Below are positions 1 through 12,603 of a DNA stretch of 64,000 nt, in pieces. Under the pieces are notes generated by a model. It worked only from the letters and a program-made list of their open reading frames with translations, made no database searches and was not told where the DNA came from. The DNA is taken from the NCBI GenBank assembly GCA_025093985.1, contig JACAAK010000009.1, forward strand, positions 1,302,001 to 1,366,000, written 5' to 3'. The stretch's first letter is position 1. Each line of letters opens with the position of its first letter. The translations under genes were made by a program, and so were the position numbers. The DNA is from Calvatia gigantea (Eukaryota; Basidiomycota; Agaricomycetes; Agaricales; Lycoperdaceae).

Positions 1-3000
1 GCAATATCGAACCATGCGCCGCGGATAAACCCGTGCTGACTGTAGTAATTGCGTCTGTAAATGGGAGTAGCAATGCCCTCGATGACGATTCCGCCGATCA
101 CGGTAAGCAGGATGATGAGTTGGAAAATTGGGTGAGCGATAGGTGAATAGGGTGTCCCAAAAATACGTTCTCCTCGTGCTGGCTGCACGACCTTTTGGCA
201 GAGCTTGCGGATCCAATTCTTTTGCGAGACTACCCAGAACACTTTGTCGTATGAAGGATGATCTTGAATGAAATCGGCTTTGAGTGCTCGCCGTTCATTG
301 AGTTCGTCTTCGAGATCATCGGCTGCGTTTTGGTCGGAATTAAGCAGTGATAGTAGTTCCCTGTTCAAATGAGGATCTATCGATATCATAAGAAATGGGC
401 ATGGGATGGAACACGTACAGATGTCGTTCGACCTCCTGTTGCACGTGTTCTCCAACGTCACTCTCGTGCTGCGGTTGCTTTGCGTGCCTCAAAGTCGTCA
501 GAGGAATATCATTCGTCCTCCCCGTCTCTCCCGCAAACAGCTTTTCCAATGCGTTTAGGGATTTTGTTGAAAAATGTCCAGGCTTGAATTTCCGCGAACC
601 AAACTTAACCTTCAAAATATCAGTGGGTAATCTCGTCCCGTATCATAAGAATGAGCTCACAGGAGCGGTTGTCCTCGACCTGATACTCATTCCACTTTCG
701 GCGGCATTCCCCAACAGCTCCATACTTCCATTCCTGTTCATGCTTGGACCTGCAATCGCGTTGTTGCCAGTCCCACTCGTGCTGCCGGTATACCCGGCAA
801 CCAGATTCTTCTGCATTGGCAAAACTAGTCCGCTCGGCAATTCATCTACCCTCACAGTCACTGGATTCGCCTTGAACCACCTGTACGGATTCAATACTCG
901 CATCCACGTTGGTTTTCCCTCTCGCGCCTTTTGGGTCTCCCAGAACTTGCTCACTTGTTTCTCTTTTTTGGCTTCTTCCGCTACGGCAAAGTTTTCATTG
1001 ATCACGGCGACAAACATCTGCAAGACAATGACTGTGTGCAGGGTAGTAGAGTAATCAGTTGTGGACCTAAACCAAGGGGAGAGGACTGAAGGGGGACGGC
1101 GGGGAGGACTCACAGTTGGCAAACAACATCCAGGACACTACAAATACGATCACGATCAATGTCTGGCCGAGCTTTATCTCTGCATTTGTAGCACCATATA
1201 ATACGTCCGTCCAGTTTTCCGACGAAAACACCTGCCAAACCGCCAAAAAAGCATTAAACAACTGTCCAAAATTCACCGCCGGATCCTCTGTAAAGTCCCC
1301 TCTAAGCAACTGTACAGCGACGAGTGCAGAGATATAGTTGATCAAAATGAGAAAGAGTGACATGTTGGCAAGACCATAGAGGTTCCCGAATACCGCCAAC
1401 TATGCGTCAAATCTATTAGGATAATCCTTTGTGTTTCGCATGTCTTGTCGCGGACTCACCAACAGTGGCTTCATCCTCGGAATCTCCAAGATAACCCTAT
1501 AAAACCTCGCCAGCTGCATGATGGTGAACCATTCATACACCTCGCTCCTTCTAATCACAGGAATTTGAATAATGCTGCATCCAACTGCAAGGCCCAAATC
1601 CAATATGTTCCTCCCGCTCACCCAAAACGTCCGCCATTCCGGCAGCGTTGCGAATATCCGGATGATGATTTCAATGTCAAACGCGATCGTAATTCCCAGT
1701 TCGCCGTAAAACAAGATATCACGATGTGTATCAGACATATCGACTTGGCGCGAAGCTTGGAGTGCGAGTGACGCGAGAGCAAGGAGAACCCAGCACCAGC
1801 GGGTATAGTCGTAGATGACCTTGGCCCAGTTTTGGTTTTGGCGCGTGTGTCGGCGGTTGTCAATGACGTCCCAGCTTTCATCCTGATCGTCTTGATTTAC
1901 AGGAACGAGTCTACATAGATAAAAAAAATTAATATGCATGAGTGCGTGAACACGAGGATAAGACTTGCGGTGCGGCCCCAAAGGCGCTTTTCTTTGTTGC
2001 AGACCGAATTGCTGCGAATGTGTTGGTGATGACAGCCACGAAAAGGTTGATCAACCAGAAGTTGAGCACTACGACACAGATGATGAAGAAAAAACACGAG
2101 ACGAAGAACTCCGAGTCAACCATGGCATACATCAATGGCGCCCACTAGTAAACGAGGAATGGGTTAAGATATGCACACCCCTGTTGGAAATACTGCTTAC
2201 ACCATTTGCGCTAGCTGTGACAATGACTTGCAATGCCGCGTACCAGATTGCATCAAAGCTTTCGATGTTATCTTTGGGGTTTACAGTTTCCTATATTCCG
2301 CTAAGACAATATCGGGAGGAAAAAACAATAGATCATACCTTACACACCTGGCCAAGGGGGCAGATATACCCTTTGGTCGTTGTCGCATTTTCGCCGTTCG
2401 ACATTATGAAGCCAACCTCCGAAAGTGTCAATGGATCGATATACCCCCCGCAAAATTGGTCCAACGCAATGTCATCTTCACCAAGAGTAGCGGTGATGAT
2501 ACAAGAACGTTGGAGTGAGCCTTTGAAAGTTTGAACACCGATGATCCTGGCTGACGTTTAACACAAGGACACAAGGCAGAGGAAGTGAGCTTAGTGCTTA
2601 CGAAAACAAGGCCATGGCGAAAAGCACAAAATAAGCTACACTCGTTAACAACGGTCGAGCTGTCTTCAATGAATGCATAATTGTCTGCTCTTAAAGTAAG
2701 GCCCACACATACAAGCGAAAAAAGCATCACACGCACGGTGGTACCAGAGGTAATCGTCAACAACCTCGCTGTTCTTATCACGCTCACGGCCCTAAACAGA
2801 CCAATGTGATACGACCCCCTTTCCACGCCCACCATAGCCAACCCAAACATAATCCAGAAGCTTAGAATAGCAACGAAATCAATCCGGTTCCAACTTTGCC
2901 TTAGATATGGGAGACCGCGTTTCGTTTTTTCGTGTGTATGTTGAATGCTTAAACGAAAAGGGAGGGAAATAGGATCGTTATCGTCTGAGCGCATGGCACG

Positions 3001-4421
3001 AGAGAGAAACGTCTTCTCTGGCGGGTTGCGTATAGCTTCATGCGCGCTCTGGACGGCATTAAGGATTTTTTCGGTCATACCACCGTCGGATTGTGGCTGG
3101 GATTGATGTTGTTGAGGTTGGTCGGGGACATGTAGAGAGGTACGTGAAGGTATTGCGAAGGGCCGCAAGATAGTATCCTGAACCCGACGAAGGCGCTGTG
3201 CGATACTTATGCCCCCGTGACAAGGAAGACTGACGCGAAGAACTAGAAGCAGCGATGGTTGATGGGGAGGAGTTAGAGAAGAGAGAGGACATTTTTATTT
3301 CGGGGTCGAAGAGGAAACCGGTTACGCATATTCGTGCAAATGCCTCGAGCCTAAAAATCCGTCAGAAAAAAATCAATTTAAAGGGGTTCAAGACATACGT
3401 GAACAAAGAAAAGAGAATGAACAATGCCCAATCCTCCCACGAGTGAAAGTAACCTCGAATATGGGGAGGTAATGCCGGCGGGTCATCATCCCCCGGCGAC
3501 GGGAGGGTGAGGGAAGGGAAGGCTTGGAAAGTCAATACGATGGCGTTTAGTACAATAAGAATAAGAATAATGGGTTCAGTCCATCTGTAACCAGGTTATT
3601 AGCGTAGACTTTGAACAATGCGAGCCGACGCACGGGTAAACGAGTAACTCGTACAAAGCCAACCTTAGCTTACTGTCCGGTCCCAGGAAGCCAAGAGTGC
3701 GTCCACGTATTGGAATCGTTTTGGTGAGATCTGGAATGTCGTCCTCATCATCGTCGAGCTTGTCTGACGCATCGTCGAGTTTGAGTTGGTTCTCCAATCC
3801 GCTCCCGGCCAGATTTACTACCCTCAGTGATACCCGCCTTAAATTCTGTGACACATTTCGAAGTGCAGAGCCTGTTTTCTTCAAGGGGGAAGGCGTTACG
3901 CTGTACCTCAATGTCCGCCTCCGTGCACTCCCAGCAGACCGCTCCGCATCACCACTCGCCCAAGCCCCCTCCGCCCCATTCCTCGACATATTCACAGTTA
4001 AATGTGCTTCATCATCCTCCCTATGTCCGTCTTCAAAACCATCCGAAGGAATCAGCGAAGCAGCCGAGAACTCGACCCGCGAGGTTTCATGCATCCGCCT
4101 GTCATACCGGAGTGCATCTGCCGTGTAAGGATATCTCTGGAGAGCACGTTCCTCCGTGGGTGAGCCGAAGGGATCTTCGTTGAGATATTGTGCAGGCGCA
4201 GAACGAATTGTTGTTGATGTATGGTGTGCCAGGTTGAGTCGTAGGGGATCCTGATCAGGGTCTACAGGTCTCTGGGACCAACTGCGTCTGCGAGACAGGG
4301 AAGCTCGGCTATCTGAGGGCTCGAACGACGGTGAGGAAGGTGCTGCAAGATTGAGTCCGGTTGTATCTACTGCTGAAGAGGAAGAATCTGGTTTGTGAAG
4401 GTAGACGTTGTTTGTTTCCAT
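1..4421 (-). CDS. CCH1: Voltage-gated calcium channel Cch1, N-terminal part (cut by window edge)
   Basis: This is the pore-forming subunit of the fungal high-affinity plasma-membrane calcium channel, which works with Mid1. Reading leftward from 4421 there is a long Ser/Arg-rich cytoplasmic N-terminus. Repeat I follows (S4-like segment with [11 protein letters not shown] near 2760-2800). Repeat II (about 1980-1070) has its pore at about 1200-1230 reading FSSENWTD, with the selectivity Glu. A II-III linker follows, and the start of repeat III lies in the first 200 bases. The coding sequence is split by many short introns. I chose the Met at 4421 ([10 protein letters not shown]); an upstream in-frame Met at 4478 is possible. 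The C-terminal part lies outside the window. The Cch1 assignment rests on the four-repeat channel architecture and the fungal pore sequence, and I am confident of it. Confidence 0.88.
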
Positions 4422-4698
4422 CGTCCGGTGGACGAGGCAGGGTGCAAGAAACGGAATTGAATATCCGTTGTCACGCACTATCCTATTCCGATCACTACAT
4501 CAAACAGTGATGACCGCCGCACCTCAAGCTAGGATATACGGGCGCTGTCCATTCCTCAGTAGATAAAAATTTCGTATATAGAAAGCAGTACGTCCAATTA
4601 ATACACGTAAATCAGATGACACAAAATAAGCAGGTAACCAGCCAGAGGGAAGCGAGAAAACCGAGATGCAAGCGCCAAACCGCCCTCCGCAGTTTGTA

Positions 4699-5934
4699 TC
4701 AGTCATCACCAATTTTTGGTGCAAGGTAGTAACGAATGTAACCAGTTGCAAAATCATATGCAACCTGAAACCCAAATTAGGACTAACTGAGCGCACAAGA
4801 GATGCCACACTTACAAGTAGCGGGACATCATTGCTCATCATGAGTTGAACTTTGCCGGCAAGACTAGCACTTTTAGAAAAATTGACAAGATATTTGAGGG
4901 AGAAAGTGAGGGAGACATGTTGGTTCATTTCAATGACAATGTTCTGGTCATCTTGGTCATCGTCCTTTTTGGTCTTGGCTTTTTTGCTTGGTTTTGCGGA
5001 GCCATTTGCCTGTGAGTACAGTGAATCTAGTGGAGAGAAGCCAGATGTAATTGACGGACCTTCTTTTTGCGCTTTTTACCTCCAGATTCCCCGTCTTCGT
5101 CCTCTGCATCTGGCTCTTCTTCTCCCTCGTCGTCCGAACTTGGCTTGAACTCCTCTCCCTGTTCTTCAGTCCATTTCTACGTCATCCCCCTTTTCTTGCT
5201 TAACCTTGGTCTTCTTCCTACTTCCCTCTCCTTCATCATCAGAATTGTCCTTTTGCACCTTGCCTATTTTTCCCTCGGAATGCTTGAGCAGAACGTTTCC
5301 GTTGGCGGCCTCGCCCTCACTCGTAAACCGAATTCCCTCTTTGCTAACCTCGATACGAACACTTTCGCCTAGTTGCGAAAGATCACGCACGATACGGGTA
5401 AACTCAGAAGAGGGCATAATGACTCGAGCATCGTATTCGGTTTCCGGAATACCGAGTTGATCAGAGTCAATGTCCATCAGCTTCATGTCGTACTCAGCGA
5501 TCCGATCCGAGTCTACGAAAACTTCATCAGTGGTGCACAGAACAGTGACTGGTATCACACACTCTTAGCCTCGTAAACGAGATTCAAAACATCGGCCTCG
5601 TCCGCTGCCTTAAGGGTGCAGATGTCATCATCCTTCGCACACTTGAGGACTTTGGTGAGGCTCGTGAGGTTGACACCGAGAGGCATTGGTCTATCGCAAC
5701 GATAGCGCTTGAATCCTTCCGCCTCTAAAAACACCGCGACGAGCGCGACATGGGAATTGTCCATTGCCTGTAGGGTAATGCCATTTTCGGAGCACTCGAA
5801 GTTGGCATCGGTCACCAATTCCTTGATGGCTACACGTCGTGCTCAGCGAGTTCTTGGCAATGTCTGGCTGAGCAGTACTCACCATCTAGGAGCTTCTTCA
5901 GAGTGCCGGCTTCCTGAAGTTTGGCCTCGAGCAT
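4699..5934 (-). CDS. PCNA: Proliferating cell nuclear antigen (sliding clamp) with enlarged charged insert
   Basis: This is the homotrimeric DNA clamp that tethers polymerases and repair factors in the nucleus. The start [17 protein letters not shown], the core [18 protein letters not shown] and the end [10 protein letters not shown] are unmistakable. Exons join at about 5882/5821, 5563/5513 and 5053/5001, with a last intron at about 4765-4816. PCNA is normally about 260 residues. Here about 85 extra residues rich in Asp/Glu and Lys lie in the second domain, between the GNVLLK strand and [12 protein letters not shown], where human PCNA has only a short loop. One frame break falls inside the insert at about 5166-5172: the frame stops at TGA and resumes one base off. 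Either it is an indel in the assembly or a 58-base intron starts at a weak donor. Because PCNA is essential, I expect the living gene to be intact. Confidence 0.93.
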
Positions 5935-7189
5935 GGTGATGGTAAAGAATAAATCAATGCAGAAACGCGTCGCAGGTCTCGCGTACCGTCACACCCCACG
6001 TCACATCACTTGGGAGCCCTGTCATCCCAGATTATCCCTGGCCAACTTTCCACCATCCCATCCTATGACCAGTCCTAATCACCTCTGCTGTAAATAATAA
6101 ACAATAGTTTCCCTGGTTTGCATCATATCTTTTCAGCACTCTAAGTTTTTGAATGACACCTTATCTGTCATTCTCGACCATCAACCAGTGCTCCCAACGT
6201 GCCTACACTTTACTTGGTATTTGTAGGACTGTCAATCTTGAGATCTTGAGAGCTCCAGCCAGCTAGATAATTAGGTTTGGGCACAAATGAAAGGGGCGAT
6301 GGGGTTCCACAATACAAGTGTTGAAGGAACTAGATAAAATATATTGGGAGGCAAAAGAGCGGGGATACATCAACATGAACTACTGTATTTATAGGATTCG
6401 GGTATGTCTAGCACCTAATGTCTAATGTCTAATGGGACCCACAAGGGGACAATGGGGTGCGCGGACATTGATCCGATTGTCCATGGGAATCATGGATTCC
6501 AACAACAAGTTGCTGCTTCTTCATAGTTGCAATCTAAGAGCCCTGACTGACAATCCTGGGCTTGAACGTTTGAACCTTCATTTTGCGGTCTTACCACGAA
6601 CTATTCAAAACTACACCACACTGAGTTGGTTTTTTACGGGTTTGTACTATCTGTATGTTTGTATTTTGGAGTCCTGCAAATATGCACACTAGACCCGAAG
6701 TCAAAACCCTCGTGGTGTTATCAAATGTGATGGTGTTGGGTTCTGTGGGCGCTTGTGGGTCCAGTTGTTAACATTGCTGTTCCTTAACTGACGCTCATTC
6801 ATAGCTCAAACCACCATAGTCGGGGTTCCTGCTCGTACCCTCACCTCATTCGGATTCAGGAGCATCCAGAAATCAAAACCACCTACCGCGCTCTACGAAG
6901 ATAGTCCATTGCGGGAATCAACCGGTGGTAATAACCCCGGTTTTAATCCTGGCCCCCTGTCACCATATCTCAGAGCCGTACAAGGCCTAAACTAAACCAA
7001 TTCCATCTATATAAAAAAAAGGACACTCAAACAAGAAATGACTCATGTGGACAAACCCTGCTTCTCTCAGACCAAAAATATACCGTCATCATTGCCGCTT
7101 ATCTTATATAGATCGTGGGGGGACTGGGACCATACACGGCGTGGCCGCCGCCGCAAATTCAGCGCTGTGGAACCCTCGAATCGTTCACA
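5935..7189. other. Intergenic, no gene seen
   Basis: No convincing coding region on either strand. It contains the promoter of PCNA on the left. A short tandem run of the unit CTAATGT (three copies) lies near 6413-6435. The 87-codon open frame at 6432-6692 has no recognisable motif. Confidence 0.6.
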
Positions 7190-7199
7190 TATATAAAAG
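7190..7199 (+). promoter_or_regulatory. TATA box of the methyltransferase gene
   Basis: The sequence TATATAAAAG lies 43 bases before the ATG at 7242. This implies a very short leader. The match to a canonical TATA element is seen directly; use as a promoter is inferred from position. Confidence 0.55.
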
Positions 7200-7241
7200 G
7201 TCCCTACGGACAGGGATAGCAATTACCCCCCAGTTTTATCT

Positions 7242-8365
7242 ATGGTCACTGAGCCAGCGCCGATACCTGACCTCCCTCTCGACCCCGGGTTGCTTGAACT
7301 CCAGGAGGAGGAGGCAAAGTTTTTTAGGGTACTGACTGGGATTCAAAGTGACGAGGAACTCAAACAGCATATAGTAGATGTTTCTGCCAAAGCATATCAG
7401 GTGAGCGATTCGCCGATCTTTCAAAGCAGGCAAGGTGCTGAGCTCAGCGGTAACTGGGGCGGGTGTTAGAGACACAATTACCCATGTATTCGTGGATTTA
7501 GATTTACCAAGTGCCCCGCTCATTGGCGTTGTCCCAAACAGAGTGACTGACTGTACAGCTGTTAAGGTTGGGGATTTCTCAATCACCGGCATACCAGAGG
7601 GCCTTGGGCCTTCGCCAGGAGCGCCCGGATGCCATTCTACTCGACGCTGCTTGTTGCTGTGAGTCTTTATGTCTCCATGATCCCCACACATGACTGAGTC
7701 TATCTAAGTTGGAAATATCTTGAGAAAAGCTGTGCTCGACGGTTGGCCAGTGGAGAATGTGATTGCGCTCGACTTGGATTCAAGTAAGGTTATTCTGCAA
7801 AGGTCACCCCCTGTTTCTCAACTGATAGCACCTCGCAACAGCACTCTGGCAGTATGGCCACGAACTATTCAAATCTACACCTGAATCTTTCCCCGCAGGT
7901 TTTGTGTGCGGGGATGTCTTTGACTCAAAGATTATTCAACCTCGTGAACCATTCTACGAGCCTCCGGCAACGCCTCACCCTCGGGGTTTCCTGTCTTTAG
8001 GCTCTCTCATGCCTCTTCAAGGTCACATCTCGGCCATCCATGCTTCGGCGTTCTTCCATTTATTCAATGAAGAAACGCAAACAGAATTGGCAAAGCGCTT
8101 TGCGTCACTCCTGTCACCTGAACCAGGTTCTGTCATTTTCGGGGGTCACAGAGGGACACTTGTTTCGACAGTCACAAATGATTATCAGGGGTACAAGATG
8201 TGGTGTCACAGTCCAGAATCGTGGCGCGACTTGTGGGATGGACAAATATTCAAGAAGGGAACAGTAAGAGTTGATGCAGTGCTCGAGGATGTGAGCGGGA
8301 GGGATATCCCTCTTGACGACGGAGGCAGGCTGTATTGGCTGGTTTGGTCTGTCACTAGATTATGA
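7242..8365 (+). CDS. Class I SAM-dependent methyltransferase
   Basis: Predicted small-molecule methyltransferase using S-adenosylmethionine; substrate unknown. The start MVTEPAPIPDLPLDPG follows a TATA box. Exons splice cleanly: after AKAYQ (7400), then HNYPCIRGFRFTK, then LGISQSPAYQRALGLRQERPDAILLDAACC, where the LLD run is the SAM-binding motif I strand. After another intron come VENVIALDLDSTLWQYGHELFK and a long last exon ending HSPESWRDLWDG..LVWSVTRL. I recognise this N- and C-terminal pattern from fungal methyltransferases of about 280-300 residues. Relatives occur in secondary-metabolite clusters, but the neighbours here (PCNA, Yvc1) give no pathway. The gene appears intact. Confidence 0.82.
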
Positions 8366-8564
8366 ATGTTTATGATGTACCGAAAGGCGTTATGAGCCCA
8401 AATTGATATCGTTGATTCCTCGAACAAAGGTCATCTATCATCCATGAATTTATCTGTTTTGACTCAGGCTCCCATCAATGTGGTAACATTTAAGATATCG
8501 TTAAACCGAATCATGGTGGGGATTATCATTTCGCATGCCCCTCGTCAACATCATTAGCAAGCTT

Positions 8565-11500
8565 TCAATCCTCGCTTGGCGTTCCTGTGTTCACTTCAAT
8601 CAGCCGGGCCATCATATCGATGAATGAGAATGAGGCGCTTACTTGAAGCTCCTTCATCTCCTCCCTCAACCTTCCCACTGGCATCCCTTTCACGTCCTCA
8701 AGCAAAGATTCAACTCTCCTAACACTCGCGCCTACTTCTGTGCTTGCCATCAAGGCCATCTGTTCGTTCACGGCCGGTACAACGCCTGCTCTCTGGGAGA
8801 AAAATCTTTCTAGCGGGCTCTTTGGTCCCGTGATCCCAATATTGGCGTCACCGCCATGTCCATTACCTGGCGGGACATATAGGTCCCCGGAAAGTAACGT
8901 AGATCCCGTAGCCGTAGCCCCATATCCTTCACCACCCAACCTCTGCTCTGTTGTTGAGGTGGTCGGCAAAACCGAGGAGAGGACACGAGCACGGGAACGG
9001 GGAGACCCTTTTGGCGAGAAATTAGGATTGATAGTAAGCCTTGTTGCGGAATTGGTTCGCCTTTTTGCAAGGTTACGACGTCTTGGGCTTGGATAGGCGC
9101 TGATTGGAGACGTAGGGTCCGAAGTGGTGCCTTGACTTTGACCTTGATTTCGACTTGTAGGAAACGCATTTAGATTTTCCCGTGAATTGAAGCTTGGCAG
9201 CGTCACCGTGGGGACCTCATCCCCGTCCTCATAGTCTCCGAAAAGGTCCGCCTCATCTTCGTCAACTTCCATATCGAATATTGCGTCGTAGAGGTCATTA
9301 TTGGACGGCCCAACCAAAGCTTCTACTAAAGGCATGTTTTTAATATGCCTAGGAAGACTTTGGAAGAAAGTCTGAGCGGCATCTTTACTCGTCTGGCGGA
9401 GTTTTTGACCTGAAGTTAAGTGACGCTCGTAAACGGTAATAGCCACGAGTTGCGGCAACGATGTGACTCTGATGAGGAACACATTTGCCGAATGGAGGGC
9501 ACGGGGTGAAAGGAACCAGCTAGCAGGTTTGAGGATAAGGAAAGCGAGAATGTTGAAAGGTGGCTGATATGAGAACAAGGCATCGGTCTTCACCCTGTCA
9601 GATCGAATGGTAGCCAAGTAGTCAATTGGCCACATTTCAAAACTGGTCGGCAGATGTGAGAAATAAAACGCACCCTTCAATCGTTGAAATCGCAAATTGG
9701 AACAAGTACTGCAGGCCAAAGATAGTCAACGAACCAAAAATAGAACAAGGAAAGCGCCTGAGGCGAAAGAGAATCCGGAGAGCTTGACGCACCTCTTGCG
9801 TCGCATTGGCACCGATCTTAGCAACCGTGTTCGATAGAATGGAAATGAGAACTGAGATGGGTAAGAATTAGCATAGGGAAAAACCAAAATGTGATTAAGG
9901 AACGAAGCTCAGGCAGCATTCCAGTCTGCACGTCCGCGGGCGCTTCGCCCAATCGAACACGTTTTTGATAGGCAGGTGGAATCTGACTGCGGGCCTTGTA
10001 CTCAACTTGTTACGAGAAGCGTGTTGGATAGGGCAGCAAAAATTGTGATCAGGATTGGGCCGAAGACGGGGTGAAAGCTTGCGGCTTGACCGAAGGCGAC
10101 ATAGGTACTACCGAACCAGATTTGTACGATTAACCAAGCAATCGATCGGAGTGTCCATGTCGTAGTATGTGGGACACTGTCGTCGTGAGCTGTGGGACCA
10201 ATGTTTGAATATCAGCGTGAGAGCAATACTCGACCAGTGACCAAAAAGCATCGTACCCAAAACCCACAAAGTGAACAAGAGCCCGGAGAAGCATGTGGCT
10301 GCTATGCCAATGAAAAACACAAACTGCACGATCATTGCCCGGAGTGATCTACCCCGGCAGAAGTAAATGAGAATCTGATACCCCTCTATGGTGCTGTGAG
10401 CTTCAGGGAAAGAACATACAGTATGACGACATGATTAGACACGGCAAAGAACGCCAACCTGTTATTATCAACCACGTAGTCGGGACGTGGAGTCTGGGTG
10501 TGGTAACAGGGGTATACGCTTACCTCGGAAGAAGGATACATGCGCCGGATGCCAGGATATCGAACGATATACTTGACGCATCGACTATTTTCCGGGTTGT
10601 AACTCAAAAGTTAGATGAAACACGTGGGAGTATAAGAGGGATATGCTGACGATCGGCGTAGGCAAGACCTTTGATCCTGAAGCCTAAGTAGGTCAGGAAA
10701 ATGACAAGAAAGGCGAAGTCGAACGCATTCCACATCTAGTAGTCGACTCAATGATAGGATCACTCCTCGATGAAGAAAGGGCGCCTTACGCTCGCAATAT
10801 AAACTATTACCGCCGATTAACAACATACAGGAAGAGGGTAAAAAACGTTACTCACTATACCAGCCGTGTTCGGTAGAGGCAGTGTACTCCGCTAAAGTGA
10901 AAGCGCCTGCAAAAACAATGAATACCACCTCCCAAAAGGTTAGCTGGGTCCTATCTTGATCTATGAACATAGCCTGTTTGAACCGGTCTAAGAATTCTAC
11001 AAGGTAAGGAGACGTACTCGCCAAACATAGCGCAAAGGTTAACATGAGGCAAATAAGCTTGAAAAACTCTAGGATCCTCCCATAGCGAGGCACGCGGAGC
11101 CTGTCAACCAGTTCAGTAATATAATGGTGGAGCGGGAACAACAAGCACCTGTAATGGTTCAGGAATGGGGCCTTTCGGGGATCGTAAATTTCAATGGCTC
11201 GTGGTTTGTAGTTGTCCGCCAGAATAGATCGTGTTGCGTGGATTGAAAACACAACCTTGCCCGAATAGATGTCATTAACGACTTTTTGGGCTATTGGCGA
11301 AGCTAGAAAAGCTTTGGCCTCGGTTGATATTGCCATCTATGAATGGTTCTAAACTGAGTTTCTATACGTAAGGCAGGATTAATGAACACCTACCTCAATT
11401 GCTGTTTGTGCCGTTTCAAGGTCGCGTTTGGAGTGGATAGCATATTTGACCTCTTGCACAACCTCAGGCGTGGCTCCGGCTAGCGGGTTCCAAGCTGTAG

Positions 11501-12063
11501 CTAGGACGGCGACGAGTTGTATGTAGTTTGAGGCGAATTGACTGAGAAGTTTTATCGCAAGGATTTCACACAAGCTTGCTCGCGAAAGCACGACACCGGC
11601 AAATGCGAGATCGGTCTCTGACTGTGCTAGGAAATATGACCGGACAACCAAGCAGGCATATACGACCGATAAATTCCCAAGACGGGCATATCTTGCGACC
11701 AAAGGACGGACAATGGCAAAGTTGATATCAGATGCGGTCAGCTGCCTAGACAGATCCAAGTTAACGCATGCTATGGAAGTGCAGATTGGACTAGACTTGC
11801 TCCCAGCTCAATGCGCTGTCTGCAAAGTGCCACAATCGTCGTATGTTTGGTTAGGGTGGCCGGAGACAATTACTGGGCGCTTACCAATTGTTTTCTAAGA
11901 ATGGAAGGTTCAGTTGAAGCGCAAATAACCCCAGGTGGATACCAAATCTACTCACCGTGATGTCCCTTTTGAGGGCTGGGATGAGCGGGAAGACTTTGAC
12001 TGATGCAAGGTTCTCTGGGGTGGGAGCCAGCAGAGCAGCGACAGATGGCTCCTCGAGATCCAT
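8565..12063 (-). CDS. YVC1: Vacuolar TRP-type cation/calcium channel Yvc1
   Basis: A TRP-family channel of the vacuolar membrane that releases calcium to the cytosol. The N-terminal cytosolic part starts MDLEEPSVAALLAPTPENL and reads through LVARYARLGNLSVVYACLVVR. A segment at 11336-10850 contains DIYSGKVVFSIHATRSILADNYK and the first membrane helices. The pore region near 10110-10080 reads FGSTYVAFGQAASFHP, like the pore loop of fungal Yvc1 proteins. The long last exon (9719-8565) carries the post-pore helix, an acidic stretch (EVDEDEADLFGDYEDGDE) and a Ser/Pro-rich tail ending in a short helical region. At least eight introns interrupt it. The order of these blocks matches Yvc1 throughout. 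Confidence 0.86.
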
Positions 12064-12603
12064 ACTTGACTAGCTTCACCGCCCCGAGTTAGTGCCAGAG
12101 CAGGGACCCTCCAATATTGACTTTCTCTGAGGAAGAGGAAGAATTGTGTGCCTGCTGTTGCACCTACGCTTGCGAAACACTGAGGGCCTAGTAAATGAAC
12201 GCGGGACCGATGAGCAATGCAACTAGCTGTGCCGGGCGCTCATGGTTGACATCAGATATAGGTAATCCGGTGGTGTCACTGGTGTGTCGGATTGAATTGG
12301 CAACCCAGGGTTGACACCACAAAGGAATAGTGGAGGTGTCGGTCACATACGTTGGGGAACTCAGGCTCAGTTTTTTTGTTTCTGCTTTTTTGTCTTGAAG
12401 ATGTGTTTGCCGAGGCTCCCCCAGCTTATTGTCTCTGCGGAGGATCAAAAGGGGGCCGAGTGCCAAATTGAGATGAAGGCGAGAGCCGGCTGTTTCCTTT
12501 TAGGAACACAGGTTCAAAGCTATTACCCCGTCCAAATTGGTCTGCCTTGTATTTCTCTTCCTCTTAATATCCATTTGCCTCCTCTTTCTCCAGGGAATGC
12601 GAC
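12064..12603. other. Divergent intergenic region between Yvc1 and the kinase
   Basis: No coding region that I can support. Yvc1 is transcribed leftward from 12063 and the kinase rightward from 12604, so both promoters must lie here. A pyrimidine-rich stretch at about 12550-12595 precedes the kinase ATG. Confidence 0.55.
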
